The notes under the pieces were generated by a model, which worked only from the letters and a program-made list of their open reading frames with translations, made no database searches and had not been told where the DNA came from. A stretch of DNA of 64,000 nucleotides from Acanthosepion esculentum (Eukaryota > Mollusca > Cephalopoda > Sepiida > Sepiidae). The DNA lies in assembly GCA_964036315.1 (NCBI GenBank), contig OZ038482.1:12645785-12709784 (forward strand), in the 5' to 3' direction. Of the stretch, positions 10,190 to 20,340 are shown in pieces (position 1 is the first letter of the stretch; each line of letters begins with the position of its first letter). The position numbers were made by a program, and so were the translations under genes.

Positions 10190-11370
10190 TTCCAGCTGAT
10201 TTTAGAAACAAACAATAATTTTAAGTTTTTTCTAAGGATTTCCAATTTTTTCAATCTTTTTATTAAATATTTCCAAACTGTTTCAAGCATTCCAATAGTG
10301 ATGGGTATTTCCATTGTCTAGAACATTATTATTATTTAAATCTTTTACCATTCTTAATAATGCAAATGCTTTTGACAAATTATTATATAAATATTATGCA
10401 AAATAAATTAATAAGTGTTTTATTTTAAATTAATGCATAAAATGAATATGAAAATCCACAAAGTTCCATCAAATAAAAGAAATCAGTTCCTTCAAAGCTA
10501 CAATTTATTATTAAAGACAGACTTGGTCATGTGACATCTTTACCTTAAAACATACAGTAGATAAGTAGGAAATATCAATTTCAAGTTTTATTCTGATTAA
10601 GATTCATCCCTTGGATTTCTATGCGATTAGGGAACAGGAAAATATTAAATAAGTGAGATTTATAATTAGAAGATTTAGTAAACATTACTACAATATGTTT
10701 GTCATGGAAGTTTTTTCCTATATTACATTTCCTATATTAGTAAACATTATACCAAAAACATATTTTTTTTATTTCCCAAAGGAATCATTTTTGCAGAGAC
10801 ATACACAGGAATGGTAATGGTGAGATTCTATACAGGAAACATTTGGCATTCATTGACTGGATAGCATAATTGTCAGTTGAAATTTATAAAATCTTTCTCT
10901 TGAAACCGTTTTCAGGAAAATAGGTTTCTCAAGTCCACTGTTATTGTTCTTTCCAGTGCCGATGGAGGTTTATTTCCTAACCTTTTGTTCAAGGTCGTGT
11001 GGAAAGTCATTGTATTGATTATATTTTCCTTCTAGTTATATGTGCTATCCATTTTAGTTGTTGCGGCAGTTGGAAGTCTTCAAGTGATGTTTCTTGTTAT
11101 TTGGTAAAGTTCTTTGTTTGCGATTCTGTAGCACCAGTTGATAAATCTTATCTCTTTCTTTTGTCTTCAAAGAAAATATAAAACTACTAAATATTTTTTA
11201 GACATTCAAAAATCTCTCTCTGCTGACAAAAGAAAAACAAAAGGGTGCTTACCATAGGACAATGGTTGGTAAGTTTGTTCCTAAGACCAAATTTGGTATT
11301 TTAATGTGTGTTCAATCCAGAAAAGAAGGACCATGATCATGGCCGTGTGTTAGATGAAGTTAAGCAGAGA
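10190..11370. other. No recognised feature
   Basis: AT-rich, with no repeat or domain identified. The frame at 10,999-11,181 carries no motif. Confidence 0.5.
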
Positions 11371-11379
11371 AAACATTTG

Positions 11380-11490
11380 TATGTTTACCATACAGTGATG
11401 GCTAACAAGCTTATTTTTATAGATCTATTTGCTTAGCGAGAACTCTCTACTGTAGCCTTGTGCCAGACAAAGCAAAGCTTATTAAGTAAC
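11380..11490 (+). mobile_element. SINE A, degenerate
   Basis: Matches the tRNA-headed SINE at 37,565-37,690: an A-box-like 'cagtgatggctaacaagct', then 'gccttgtgccagacaaag' and 'aagctta'. Diverged and probably old. Confidence 0.65.
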
Positions 11491-11530
11491 TAAAGATCTG
11501 AACAATTAACACTAAGCTTCAAGATGATTT

Positions 11531-12030
11531 TTTTTTTTAAGCATGTCACCCCAATCAAGGCGAGTACCACTAGCATACAAAAGGTTACAGCGAGTGAGAG
11601 CAAGAGTAAAGAGGGGTGTTTGAGGAAAGGATAAAGAGAAGGATGGCGATTAGGATTAAGGCATCAGAAGATGTCAACTGACATTACATTTGAATATTTG
11701 AAGATTATAGCTATTGGGGAAGCAAGTAAGAGGAAGGGAGTTTCACTGTCAGGAAGTGCAAGAGAAGAAGCTGTTGGAGTAGAAGGAGGATGGGACTGAG
11801 ATACCAACCTACTAGCATGCTTAAATTCATGCAGTTTGGGAACCAGTGAAAGTAGCTCGTCAGAGCAGTTACCATAAAAATATTTGTAGAAAAGACAGAG
11901 GAAAGCCACAGCATGCCTGTGAGAAAGTGACTGTAGATGAGATGCCAGATCAGGATCTATCACATTGCATATACATCTCTGGATTTTGTTGAGGAATAAA
12001 ATCCGAGTGTAAATAAGCAATTTCATTCAA
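11531..12030 (-). pseudogene. LINE-1(local) RT C-terminal remnant with 3' end
   Basis: Reverse strand. The poly-A tail appears as the T run at 11,531-11,538. Coding remnants read LNKIQRCICNVIDPDLASHL, SLSHRHAVAFLCLFYKYF, GNCSDELLSLVPKLHEF and KHASRL, then the tail frame with MSVDIF. This is the region downstream of the reverse transcriptase palm in the family seen at 14.5 kb. It is 5'-truncated near 12,030 and frameshifted near 11,780. Confidence 0.8.
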
Positions 12031-12044
12031 AGAAAATTCATTCA

Positions 12045-12110
12045 TTTTAATCCCTTTCAGTAAACATGGACTTCGTTTTCATTCAGTAAACATGGACTTC
12101 ATTTTCTTTG
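12045..12110. repeat. 33 bp tandem duplication
   Basis: 'TCAGTAAACATGGACTTC' with flanking TTTTCAT occurs twice, ~30 bases apart. Confidence 0.85.
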
Positions 12111-12179
12111 ACATATGAGCATCCAACAATTCAGCTCTAAGAACTGAACTGCTAGATTACCTGCACTTATCATTTGATT

Positions 12180-12470
12180 ATAGTGGTGAAGATTTATACA
12201 GAACAATTCACAAGAACAAAAGATAGAACATAGTGTGCCATGAGTTACTCAAACAGACCTCCTCAGGTTTCGAATTCAGAGTTGGTTTTTCCTAGGCTGT
12301 TTGCCAAACAAGGCTACCTTTCTCCTGCTGTTTACCCACAGCTAGGGAGAGGAGAAATGGATTCATATCTTTTCCAAGGGTATTTGAACGTAAGTGAAGA
12401 TAAACTCAACTGGAATATGAACTCAGCTCTCTAATTTGTCATTCTGAATCACTACTTGTTACACCAACTA
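12180..12470 (-). mobile_element. SINE B
   Basis: Reverse-strand member of the most numerous SINE here. On the forward strand it reads CCCACAGCTAGGGAGAGG, 'ttccaagggtatttgaacgtaagtga' (broken) and ends in the complement of a tRNA-like B box (gaatatgaactc) and A box (tgttacaccaac). The forward frame 12,240-12,434 is spurious. Confidence 0.8.
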
Positions 12471-12599
12471 CATATACATATCTATAGCGAAACAGTACTG
12501 TCTGTGAATGACATAATTTAGCTCTTGAAAATACATTTCAATCAAGCACTGTTGAGTGATAAGCTAATTCTATAAACAACAGCCACCTGCACTAATGCA

Positions 12600-12811
12600 A
12601 AGCTCTTCAGTAAAATGAATGGAGCACTTTGGCTGATTGGCATTTGTTTACATTTGTAAAAACAATACGCTAGATTTAGTTGTGTAACTCTACCGAGTGA
12701 AGATAGCTCTGGCTGACACCTAATCAGTTGTGTTTAAATCCTGGCTTGAGGTATTCGGATGTCTAGTCGCACTGAGGAGCTGTGATACAGCAAAACAGTA
12801 CTGTCTGTGAA

Positions 12812-12853
<42 letters not shown>
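12600..12853 (+). mobile_element. SINE D with TA tail
   Basis: Shares 'GAGCACTTTGGCTGATTGGC', a B-box-like 'gtgtttaaatcctgg', 'gatgtctagtcgcactga' and 'gctgtgatacagcaaaacag' with copies at 15,430, 27,010 and 27,110. Its 3' end merges into the TA tract at 12,816-12,853. Confidence 0.82.
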
Positions 12854-12854
<1 letters not shown>

Positions 12855-12857
<3 letters not shown>

Positions 12858-13050
12858 ATGAGTGCAGAGGTCATCCATATTTATGGATATGCCTCTGGGG
12901 CAGAAAATAGGATTGGCAAGTTGAGTTCATATTCCAATCATGGCTATTTGCTTTTGCACAAACACTCTTCTCCCACAGTTAGAGGTCAATAACAGGATAT
13001 AATGACCTCTTCAACTTTGGTTGGCAGCCAATCTAGGAGAAAGACAAATC
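12855..13050 (+). mobile_element. SINE B-like, degenerate
   Basis: Forward-strand elements of SINE B: a B-box-like 'gttgagttcatattcc', 'cttttgcacaaacactc', 'ttctcccacagttag', 'ggttggcagccaatct'. Lies immediately after the TA tract. Confidence 0.65.
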
Positions 13051-13194
13051 TGAATCCAAATGTTGTTGGATTTGGGGCAAACAAATCCACCCTATAAAAC
13101 CTATTTGCTATGGAAACACAGCTTAGTTTGGTTTGTTTTACAGCATATCAACCTCAATGGGTTATTTAATGCTGACAAGATTTTTATCGCTAGT

Positions 13195-13436
13195 AATATT
13201 TTTTTTCAAAAATGTATTGTTGCTAATTTTTTTTTTTTTTTAATTTATTGCTGGTAAGTTTTTTTTAAAAAGTGAATTGCTGGGTTTTTTTTTTTTCCAA
13301 AAATGTATTGCTGGTAATTTTTTTTTCCAAAAATGTATTGCTGGTAATTTTTTTTTCCAAAAATGTATTGCTGGTAATATTTTTCTTCAAAAATTTATTG
13401 CTGGTAATAACTTTTCCAAAAATGTATTGCTGTTAT
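13195..13436. repeat. ~30 bp minisatellite
   Basis: About seven copies of 'CAAAAATGTATTGCTGGTAA' plus a T run of variable length. Spacing is 29-30 bases in the central copies (13,289-13,380), which are nearly identical. The frame reading repeated FFQKCIAGN is its translation. Confidence 0.95.
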
Positions 13437-14028
13437 TAAAACCTATTTTTATACTTTCATAATGTTTTGACTCCTTTTGAGGGGTTAACCATTTGCCCAT
13501 AGCTGGGACCCTGACAGCTGCTACCACCCCAGGTCAGAGTGGACTTGGGAACACCAGCAAGTAAGAGGTGATTCCATGCTCCTCAAAACATCCTGATCAG
13601 AGGGCTTACTGTTGGATGTAGTTTATTGTCATACCCATGACGGCCTAGCTTAGTGATGGTGTAGCCTTATGCGCCAGGCAGAGTCTATATGCAAACAGAA
13701 ATATAATGTACGAAAGTCAGCAGACGTGGTTTGTTTTGATAATGACACAATCAACACAACATGAGATGATTTAAAATTATAAAGTTTCAAAGATCAAACA
13801 GGATAATGGAAAAAAAAACTCGTACATCAAAGTTTTCTTGAATTTCTAAAACATTTTCCTTTCTGGAAAATATAGTTGAAAGAACTCACATATGTACTTA
13901 CGAACTATTTTTATTTACACTAGAATCAAACATTTTTTACTTTGAAAAAAAAAAAAATGGGAATACTAAGAAATTATCAAAACAAACCCTAACTATAATA
14001 AAGCATGTTTATGAATATATATATATGT
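13437..14028. other. No recognised gene
   Basis: 13,460-13,700 is of higher GC content and may be an unrecognised dispersed repeat. The rest is AT-rich. Confidence 0.45.
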
Positions 14029-14031
14029 TTA

Positions 14032-14098
<67 letters not shown>

Positions 14099-14179
14099 TA
14101 GATAGATACATAAATAAGAGATAGATAGATACATAAATAGACACATACATATATATGTATATATGCATGTATGTATGCA

Positions 14180-14219
<40 letters not shown>

Positions 14220-14229
14220 AATAGACACA

Positions 14230-14266
<37 letters not shown>
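14029..14266. repeat. (TA)n and GATA-type microsatellite block
   Basis: Three long TA runs separated by 'gagagatagatagatac' and 'ataaatagacacat' segments. Frames on both strands here are microsatellite translations. Confidence 0.95.
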
Positions 14267-14267
<1 letters not shown>

Positions 14268-14460
14268 AATGAAAAATTAATGGATGTGGAGAAGGTCGAT
14301 CAAGGCAAGGGGGCCACAGAAGATCCGGAGCGAGAGCAGATAGGAATGAAAAATGAAAGGATGTGGAGAAGGTCGATCAAGGCAAGGGGGCCACAGAAGA
14401 TCCGGAGCGAGAGCAGATAGGAATGAAAAATGAAAGGATGTGGAGAAGGGAAGTGGATAG
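14267..14460 (-). repeat. 77 bp tandem repeat in LINE-1(local) 3' UTR
   Basis: Units beginning GAATGAAAAAT at 14,267, 14,344 and 14,421, each 77 bases, containing 'ggatgtggagaaggtcgatc' and 'ccggagcgagagcag'. On the reverse strand this is the 3' UTR of the adjoining LINE. Confidence 0.92.
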
Positions 14461-14461
14461 A

Positions 14462-14945
14462 TCAAGGTAACTGGAGATGTCGATTGATGCTACACTTAAA
14501 CCGTTGGAGATTGTAATTGTCAGGGAAACAGTAATAGGGAAGGGAGTTTCTTAGGCGAGATGTGCGAGACATGAAGCTATTGGAGTAGAAGAGACGTCTG
14601 CATCTAACAGTTTCCACGGTGTAGGGGTGGGAGCGGGATGCCAGCCTCGTGGGGCATTTAAATTCATGAGGCCTAGGGACAAGCGAGAGCAGCTCCTCAG
14701 AGCAATTACCGTGAAAGTACTTGTAAAAAAGGCAGAGCAAGTCAACATCGCGTCTGTGAGAGAGCGACTGCAGATGAGATGACAGATCAGGGCCAATCAC
14801 TTTGCCTATCCGTCTTTGGATCTTATCAAGAATGTTGAGGCAAACAGCAGGGGCTCCAGACCATATATGGCAGCAATACTCTATGCAAGGGCGAATGGTC
14901 GATTTATAGACTTGGAGGATCGATTCCGGGGAGAAAAATTTCCTG
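14462..14945 (-). pseudogene. LINE-1(local) reverse transcriptase C-terminal fragment
   Basis: Best-preserved copy of this non-LTR retrotransposon, with an open reverse frame of about 160 meaningful residues; the preceding ~36 residues are translated TA repeat. It reads IRKFFSPESILQ, YKSTIRPCIEYCCHIW (the thumb-region motif typical of CR1/Jockey/L2-type reverse transcriptases), ILDKIQRRIGKVIGPDLSSH, SHRRDVDLLCLFYKYFHGNC, RLASRSHP and FMSRTSRLRNSLP, ending NRHLQLP and a stop at 14,462. The catalytic domain and endonuclease are missing: the element is 5'-truncated at 14,945, exactly where a TA tract begins. In intact elements this region is the end of the protein that copies RNA into DNA at the target site. 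It cannot act alone. Confidence 0.85.
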
Positions 14946-15016
<71 letters not shown>

Positions 15017-15030
15017 ACATAAATAGATAC

Positions 15031-15061
<31 letters not shown>

Positions 15062-15112
15062 TAGAGAGAGAGAGAGTTACATAAATAGATACATACATAC
15101 ATACATACATAC

Positions 15113-15151
<39 letters not shown>

Positions 15152-15190
15152 TAGATAGATACATAAATAGACCCATACATACATATAAGT
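14946..15190. repeat. TA/GAGA/CATA microsatellite block
   Basis: TA, AG, CA and CATA runs from 14,946 to 15,190. All frames here are low-complexity. 15,191-15,420 is AT-rich and unremarkable. Confidence 0.95.
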
Positions 15191-15424
15191 TTCATTAAAA
15201 AGAATCAACAATATCTGTCTGATTAATTTGTTATTGTATTTTTCTAATTTTCAAATAACGTGTTGTGTATCGGAACCGTCTGAAAGGGGAAATTTATATT
15301 GTGTTATTTAATGACTTGACTGTGTCAGTCATTTTAAAGAACCCAAAAATAATGAAATTTAAAAAAAAAATCATATACATATCTATATATATAAATATTA
15401 TATATATGACTTGCCCTTTTTAAC

Positions 15425-15725
15425 CAATTGAGCACTCTGGGGAAAGGGAATTTTTAAAAAACAGTGGCTGCTCCTGCTTATAACGCATTGCTCTTTAATT
15501 ATGGATTGAGCACTCTGGCTGCTGATTTGGCATTTATATACATCATGTATATAATACATTAAAAGATACCCTTTCTCTGCTGTGCACCAATAGCTCAGGG
15601 GCAGAGTCTCTGATTGATGCTAACTCAGCAGAGTTCAATCCCGACTTGAAGTAATTGGATGTCTAGCCACACTGATAAGCTGTGTGTGATACAGCAAAAC
15701 AGTTTGTGGATATATATATATATAT
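15425..15725 (+). mobile_element. SINE D, fullest copy
   Basis: Contains a clear polymerase III promoter-like pair: TAGCTCAGGGG (A box) near 15,590 and AGAGTTCAATCCCG (B box) near 15,630. Then follow 'ggatgtctagccacactgat', 'gatacagcaaaacagt' and a TA tail at 15,708-15,725. The upstream half, with 'gagcactctggctgctg', is shared with the 12.6 kb copy. Confidence 0.85.
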
Positions 15726-15857
15726 GTTTAAAAAGTGTGGATGGCCCTGCACAAAGCCTTCACCACTATAATCAAATCCTGTGTGGGTGTCGGGCTTTCA
15801 GTTTCTTGGAACTGATCTGTCTGACCCTCATATGTCGAGTTCGATGGGAGAGTCCAT

Positions 15858-15911
<54 letters not shown>
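15726..15911. repeat. Short unassigned segment plus (TA)n
   Basis: 15,726-15,860 is non-repetitive within the window. 15,861-15,911 is a TA tract. Confidence 0.8.
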
Positions 15912-15970
15912 TCAATCCCTGATATTATGCACTATTACTCATAAATATAGCATATCTTAAAATTATATTT
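15912..15970 (-). repeat. Fragment of fold-back family Q
   Basis: Reads 'tgatattatgcactatta' and 'cataaatagcata'-type sequence, corresponding to the 'tgatattgagcacttt…ataaatatagcaca' arm of family Q at 60,168-60,280, on the other strand. Confidence 0.6.
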
Positions 15971-15989
15971 TTATCATGTGTGTGTGTGC

Positions 15990-16108
15990 TCACATTAAAT
16001 ATATGCACTTCAAAATACCATCTCATTCATCACAAGAGATGGTATCTTGAAATGCAATGCACATGATATATTTAATATGGACATTATATATATATATATA
16101 TATATATA
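15990..16108. repeat. Hairpin with TA tract
   Basis: 'ATATATGCACTTCAAAATACC' (one base trimmed) and its imperfect complement ending near 16,075 surround a ~20 base centre (AGATGGTATCTTGAAATGC on the right). A TA run follows at 16,085-16,108. Confidence 0.8.
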
Positions 16109-16307
16109 AATGAATGAATGATATACTTTCTGGTTTGGTCTCACTCCCATTAACCCTTACACATGAGATCAACATAAACTATTTCAAACTTTTATCTTTC
16201 CAAAGAATACCATGATGTAGACAAAGGAATTCTGCATACCATATAGACACCACATTGATTCAGGTTTAATCAAACTTGTTTGAATTAATACTTGCTGCCT
16301 AAATATA

Positions 16308-16309
<2 letters not shown>
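16109..16309. other. No recognised feature
   Basis: Ordinary AT-rich sequence before the TA tract at 16,310-16,351. Confidence 0.5.
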
Positions 16310-16351
<42 letters not shown>

Positions 16352-16354
<3 letters not shown>

Positions 16355-16740
16355 AAAGAACTAAAAGATAGCATACACTTAACCTACACATCCCATTCCC
16401 AACAACCAATAAAACTGTCACCAAGGAGGGAATTCTTAAAGTCTCCCATCTTCTATCTAAAAACAACTTGAAAGAGGCCATTTGACCAACAGAAGGACTA
16501 ACCAAAATTAATAAAAAAACAAAACAAATGAAAACTACAGATAAAGTTCACTTTCTCCAGAAATACTCATTGACTCCTGTAGTTCACTGTTACTAACAAA
16601 CAAGGATTTTCTTTCCTGATAATGGCCATGCTGGCCAAAACTAGTCGAGGAAACTAACTGAAATAATAAACAAAAACATATTGATATACAACCGAATCTG
16701 TCTGAAAATTTTCATTTTTTTAATATTTTTTATTGTTCAA
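16352..16740 (+). mobile_element. Penelope-like element 3' terminal region
   Basis: About 390 bases homologous along their length to 39,470-39,890, where the same block follows a Penelope-type protein C-terminus. Shared landmarks: 'aaccaataaa-ctgtca', 'tttgaccaaca', 'AACAAATGAAAACTACAGA', 'GGCCAAAACTAGT', 'tatacaacc', 'TTTTTATTGTTCAAAA'. The segment 16,612-16,654 is a decayed hammerhead-like motif: CTGATAA-T-GGCC/GGCC-AAAA-C-TA-G-TC. Microsatellites bound both ends (TA 16,310-16,351; CA/TA 16,741-16,785). Confidence 0.75.
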
Positions 16741-16741
16741 A

Positions 16742-16785
<44 letters not shown>
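16741..16785. repeat. (CA)n/(TA)n microsatellite
   Basis: Dinucleotide run at the 3' end of the Penelope-like block. 16,786-17,106 has no recognised feature. Confidence 0.95.
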
Positions 16786-16788
<3 letters not shown>

Positions 16789-17121
16789 TTAATGGGGGTG
16801 TGAAGATTTGGCCTTGTCAAAAGACTCCCATAAAAAAAGGAAAAGAAGAAAGCAGGTAAAATGCAATCGAAATGTTTCATATTCATGAATTGTTGATGTG
16901 GTTTTACAATGAATGTTTTGGGTTCAGTTTCTTCTTTAGAAGACAAAGTTTTCATGTTGCTGGAAATAGACGAACCAAGCGAAGATTTCTTTCTTTACTA
17001 CCAATAACATTTCCTATCCATGCTAAACACATGGGCTGAGTGGTAGACACAAGGATCTGTGCAAAAATATGTTGAATTCTATTTGAAAGTGTCTTAATTA
17101 AAGAACATATATAATTTCTAA

Positions 17122-17597
17122 TGATGGGCACGTGCCAGAGTGGTTAGAATGTTCCCATTCTGACCATGAGACCCGGGTTCAAATCTCACCACGGTTGATT
17201 TGTCAGGAAAGGGACTTCCTGACATTATCGGTCTGGAGGGGGACAATCCCAGCACCTTTGGAAAGTGCCTGAAAACCATACCACAGGTTGACCCAAGCCT
17301 TGTGAGTGAAATTGGGTAGACAGAACTCTTGGGGCCTGTTGATAGCTGTGCTAGCACAAAGTCACAAGTCAGCAAGGCTGAGGGCTTGAGTGTGCTGGCC
17401 TTGTTCAAACTGTTAATCATGCTAGATATTATTCTCTTTCGCAGAAACTGTAACTAAGATCTGCTCAACATAGTTGCAGTATAACCCACAGGTGGACTGT
17501 GTTTTTGTTTTAATAAACACAAAATGTGCCTGAGCACGCGTCTGCAATAGGGATTGGCTAGTAGACAGGTATCCTCGAATACTAGTGGCCAGCTATA
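17122..17597 (+). mobile_element. SINE C, full length, with perfect target duplication
   Basis: A 476 base tRNA-derived SINE. The head has TGCCAGAGTGG (A box) and GGGTTCAAATCTC (B box) in tRNA spacing, near 17,130-17,185. The body includes 'gtcaggaaagggacttcctg', 'cctttggaaagtgcctg', 'gttgcagtataacccacagg' and 'gggattggctag', and the end reads ccagctata. The identical 15-mer ATATATAATTTCTAA stands at 17,107-17,121 and 17,598-17,612, so both ends and the LINE-mediated mode of insertion are clear. The reverse frame 17,118-17,420 is not a gene. A reverse-strand full copy is at 26,288-26,785. Confidence 0.95.
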
Positions 17598-17684
17598 ATA
17601 TATAATTTCTAAGAACTTAATAACTATAAATGCCTAAAAGCTGAAACTTTTCATATATGGATATTTATTGTATATAAGAATACA

Positions 17685-17920
17685 ATTATGGCACAAGGCC
17701 GAAAAAGGGGAGGCGTTGAGGTTGGTCTTCACTATCTATCCTATACCTAGCTAATTCGATTCACGACCCATTCACTCATTACAATTTGCACATTCACCAC
17801 AAAAACTCATTTGTCACCAACCAATCCTCCATACACCATAATACCACATCCTCCCGGGGGGGGGGGGGGGGGTGCTACAAAATGCACCCCATACCATAAA
17901 AAAATTTAATGATCATAAAT
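17685..17920 (+). repeat. Repeat family L, partial, with (G)16 run
   Basis: Shares 'ggcacaaggcc', 'TTCACGACCCATTCA', 'caccataataccacat' and 'cataaaaa' with 21,365-21,580. A run of 16 G at 17,857-17,872 interrupts it. The class is uncertain; see 21,350-22,010. 17,921-18,260 is AT-rich and empty. Confidence 0.8.
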
Positions 17921-18260
17921 TATATATAAAAATCTAAAGATGAAAAATGAGTGGGAAGGGAGATGAACCAATAACAAACTAAATATGAACACAAAATAAA
18001 CTAAACATAACTTTTCATATATGTTTTAAATGCTCAATAAATTTTATTTTTCTCCAGAAATTATGTTAATTAAATTTTAAATTGGTATCCACTCAGTAAG
18101 GATATCATATTTTAGTAATAATTTTAAATAAGGTTTTGTCTGAAAATGATTAATTAATAGATTAATTAATAGATTATGTTCTAATTACATTTGAAATTGT
18201 ATAATTTGTTCATTTTCTTAAATCTTAATTGATATAAATTTTTAAAATCACAAACACAAG

Positions 18261-18291
<31 letters not shown>

Positions 18292-18310
18292 GTGTGTGTG
18301 TGTGTATGTA
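18261..18310. repeat. (CT)n(TA)n(TG)n microsatellite
   Basis: Compound dinucleotide run. Confidence 0.95.
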
Positions 18311-18408
18311 ATTTCTATGTCAACATTTGTTTACAATGAAATAAAGATGAGATTAAAAAATAACTATAATTTAATGTTTTCCAAACATGTCAAAATCTAT
18401 TTTTTTAT

Positions 18409-19372
18409 AGTTGTCATATCCTGTCAGCACTCCCAAATTTTTAAAAACAACTGAAAGAAAAAAGCCTAACCAGTGTTCATTGTCAAACTGGTCCAGGATA
18501 TAAAAATGCCTGAAAGCAAAAAAAAAAAAAAAAATAAAAAAAAAAAATTAATTCTACAGCCAGATGACTAAGATCAATGTGTAGTATCTGTTCCAGCAGC
18601 TGACAACTGGCCCATGGTTTCAGCAATCAGCAGCAGCTCCAGCTAGCCAGCCATCCAACCATCATCTCCAGCTCAAGATTTACCTTAACACCCCCCCCCC
18701 ACTGAGTCAAGTTGTGACACAAGGTTGGTTTTTAAAGTGGGGACCCAAGTGTTTCCATTTGGGCCGCTGGGCTTAGCTTGTCAAAACTGGTCATACCACT
18801 GCTACATAACAGATGTCATGCAACGGTGGAGGGCATGCAAGAGAGGAGAGAATGCCTCCAACATGGAACAGATACTACAACCACATCATCTACTCCAATA
18901 AAAAAAAACTCTTCTACCTCCTCTGGAAGGATCAAGAAAAAAGCACCACCATCATTTGCAGCTCAACATTGGCCACTGCTCCAACCATCTCCAGTGGGCC
19001 TTGTTACCCCAGCTATCCCCACCAGCAGTATGCAATAAACTGTTCTTTTCAAAGAAATGCTCTCCACTAACTCCCACAACATTCTTTTTCAGGGCAACAG
19101 TCTTTAGTGACTACAAACTGTCCTTCTCAAAATAATGCTCTAAAGTGACTACCAAAACTGCCCTTTTCCGGACAATGCCCTTCTCACCCTCTATATAAAC
19201 ATGCAGATATTTTTTGCCATGTGCATTGTAAACTTATTTTTGTTGATGTACTTTCTTTAATGAAAATAAACTTGACAATATATATTTTTTTTACTTAAAT
19301 CTTCATTTTGGTTGTTGTTGTTGTCTTGTGTCATTCAATATCTGTTGTCAGCGCAATATACAATCCATAACA
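18409..19372 (+). mobile_element. LTR-like repeat, copy 1 (long form)
   Basis: Starts with 'gttgtcatatcctgtcagcac' (broken) like copy 2 and ends '…atccataaca'. The 3' ~180 bases hold CTATATAAAC (TATA-like), then AATAAA and a T run, a promoter/polyadenylation arrangement typical of an LTR. The extra ~600 internal bases (poly-A at 18,520-18,547, C run near 18,691) are absent from copy 2, so this is either a longer variant or carries an insertion. Frames at 18,778-19,070 show no known domain. Confidence 0.55.
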
Positions 19373-19504
19373 AAGTGGTAATATACTCTCCAATATACTG
19401 CCCCAAACAAACCCAACAATGTTGGTGTGGCTGACAGACAACTTTGTGAAATTTAATTTCTTCTCCTGTGTTTAGATTGCTTTAATTCAAACCTCTTAAA
19501 AAAG
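19373..19504 (+). repeat. Downstream flank shared with LTR-like copy 2
   Basis: 'ATATACTCTCCAATATACTG' and 'aacccaacaatgttggtgtg' to 'aattcaaacctctta' are repeated at 20,027-20,150. This could be internal 5' leader of a retroelement. No clear primer-binding site is visible. Confidence 0.6.
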
Positions 19505-19719
19505 TCATAGATGGCTGGGTTTGGAATTCAAAATTGTCTTTGCTTAGACTGGTTGCCAACCATGGCTAAAAATCTCAGTCTCCTCTGCTGTACAGAGATT
19601 CATAACTTTCTCAAGGTTATTTGTATGAATGTGAGTGCAACAAACTCAGATTTCAACCTCAGCTCACCAGTCTCTCATTGCAAGCCACATGCACATCCCT
19701 ATGTGTGTGTGTGTGTGTG
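19505..19719 (-). mobile_element. SINE B
   Basis: Forward-strand reading 'ggttgccaaccatgg', 'cagagattcataactttc', 'aaggttatttgtatgaatg', then complement of a B box ('atttcaacctc') and 'gccacatgcacatccc'. A TG run follows. Confidence 0.7.
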
Positions 19720-20016
19720 TGTTGTATCCTGTCAGCACTCCCATCAGCCACTGCTCCAGCCACCCTCACTAGCAGCAATGATATCCAATAAACTGTCCTA
19801 TTGCCAGTTACAAAACTGTCTTTTTCAGGACAACACTCTTCACCCTCTACATGAACATGCAGAGATATTTTTTGCCACGTGCACTGTAATATTATTTTTG
19901 TTGATGTATTTTCTTTAATGAAAATAAACTTGTCAATATATATTTTTTTTTTACTCAAGTTTTTATTTTGTCTGTTGTTGTCTTCTGTCATTCAATATCT
20001 GTTGTCAGCCATAACA
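19720..20016 (+). mobile_element. LTR-like repeat, copy 2 (short form, ~297 bp)
   Basis: Begins TGTTGTATCCTGTC and ends CATAACA, i.e. TG…CA termini. Contains 'cctctacatgaacatgcag', AATAAAC and a T run. Followed by the same flank as copy 1. No gag or pol coding sequence is visible near it. Confidence 0.55.
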
Positions 20017-20340
20017 AAGTAGTAATATACTCTCCAATATACTGCCCACAACAAACCCAACAATGTTGGTGTGACTAACAGACAACTTTGTGAAATTTAA
20101 TTTCTTCTCCTCATGTTTAGATTGCTTTAATTCAAACCTCTTAAAAAAAGTCACGTATAATAGAGAAAATATTATTTTTGTTGATGTATTTTCTTTGATG
20201 AAAATAAACTTGGCAATATATTTTTTTTTTACTCAAGTCTTTATTTTGTTTGTTGTTGTCTCTTGTAATTCAATATCTGTTTGTGGACCAATATACTGCC
20301 CACAACATACTTTTGTAATCAATTTGTAAACTAACATTTA
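20017..20340 (+). repeat. Shared flank and LTR-like repeat fragment, copy 3
   Basis: 20,017-20,150 repeats the flank. 20,165-20,310 repeats only the 3' part of the LTR-like unit ('gaaaataaacttggcaat', T run, 'tcaatatctgtttg'). Confidence 0.7.

Noticed and set aside
17125..17200. tRNA gene (Ser/Leu-like head)
   Set aside because: No cloverleaf closure with a paired acceptor stem, and it continues into a 476 bp SINE with target duplication.
17857..17872. G-run as a regulatory G-quadruplex
   Set aside because: A homopolymer of 16 G inside a decayed repeat. No gene or promoter nearby, and homopolymer length is prone to sequencing error.
18778..19070. Protein-coding gene with two ~85-codon frames
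   Set aside because: Overlapping frames in different phases within an LTR-like repeat, with no domain and no splice context.
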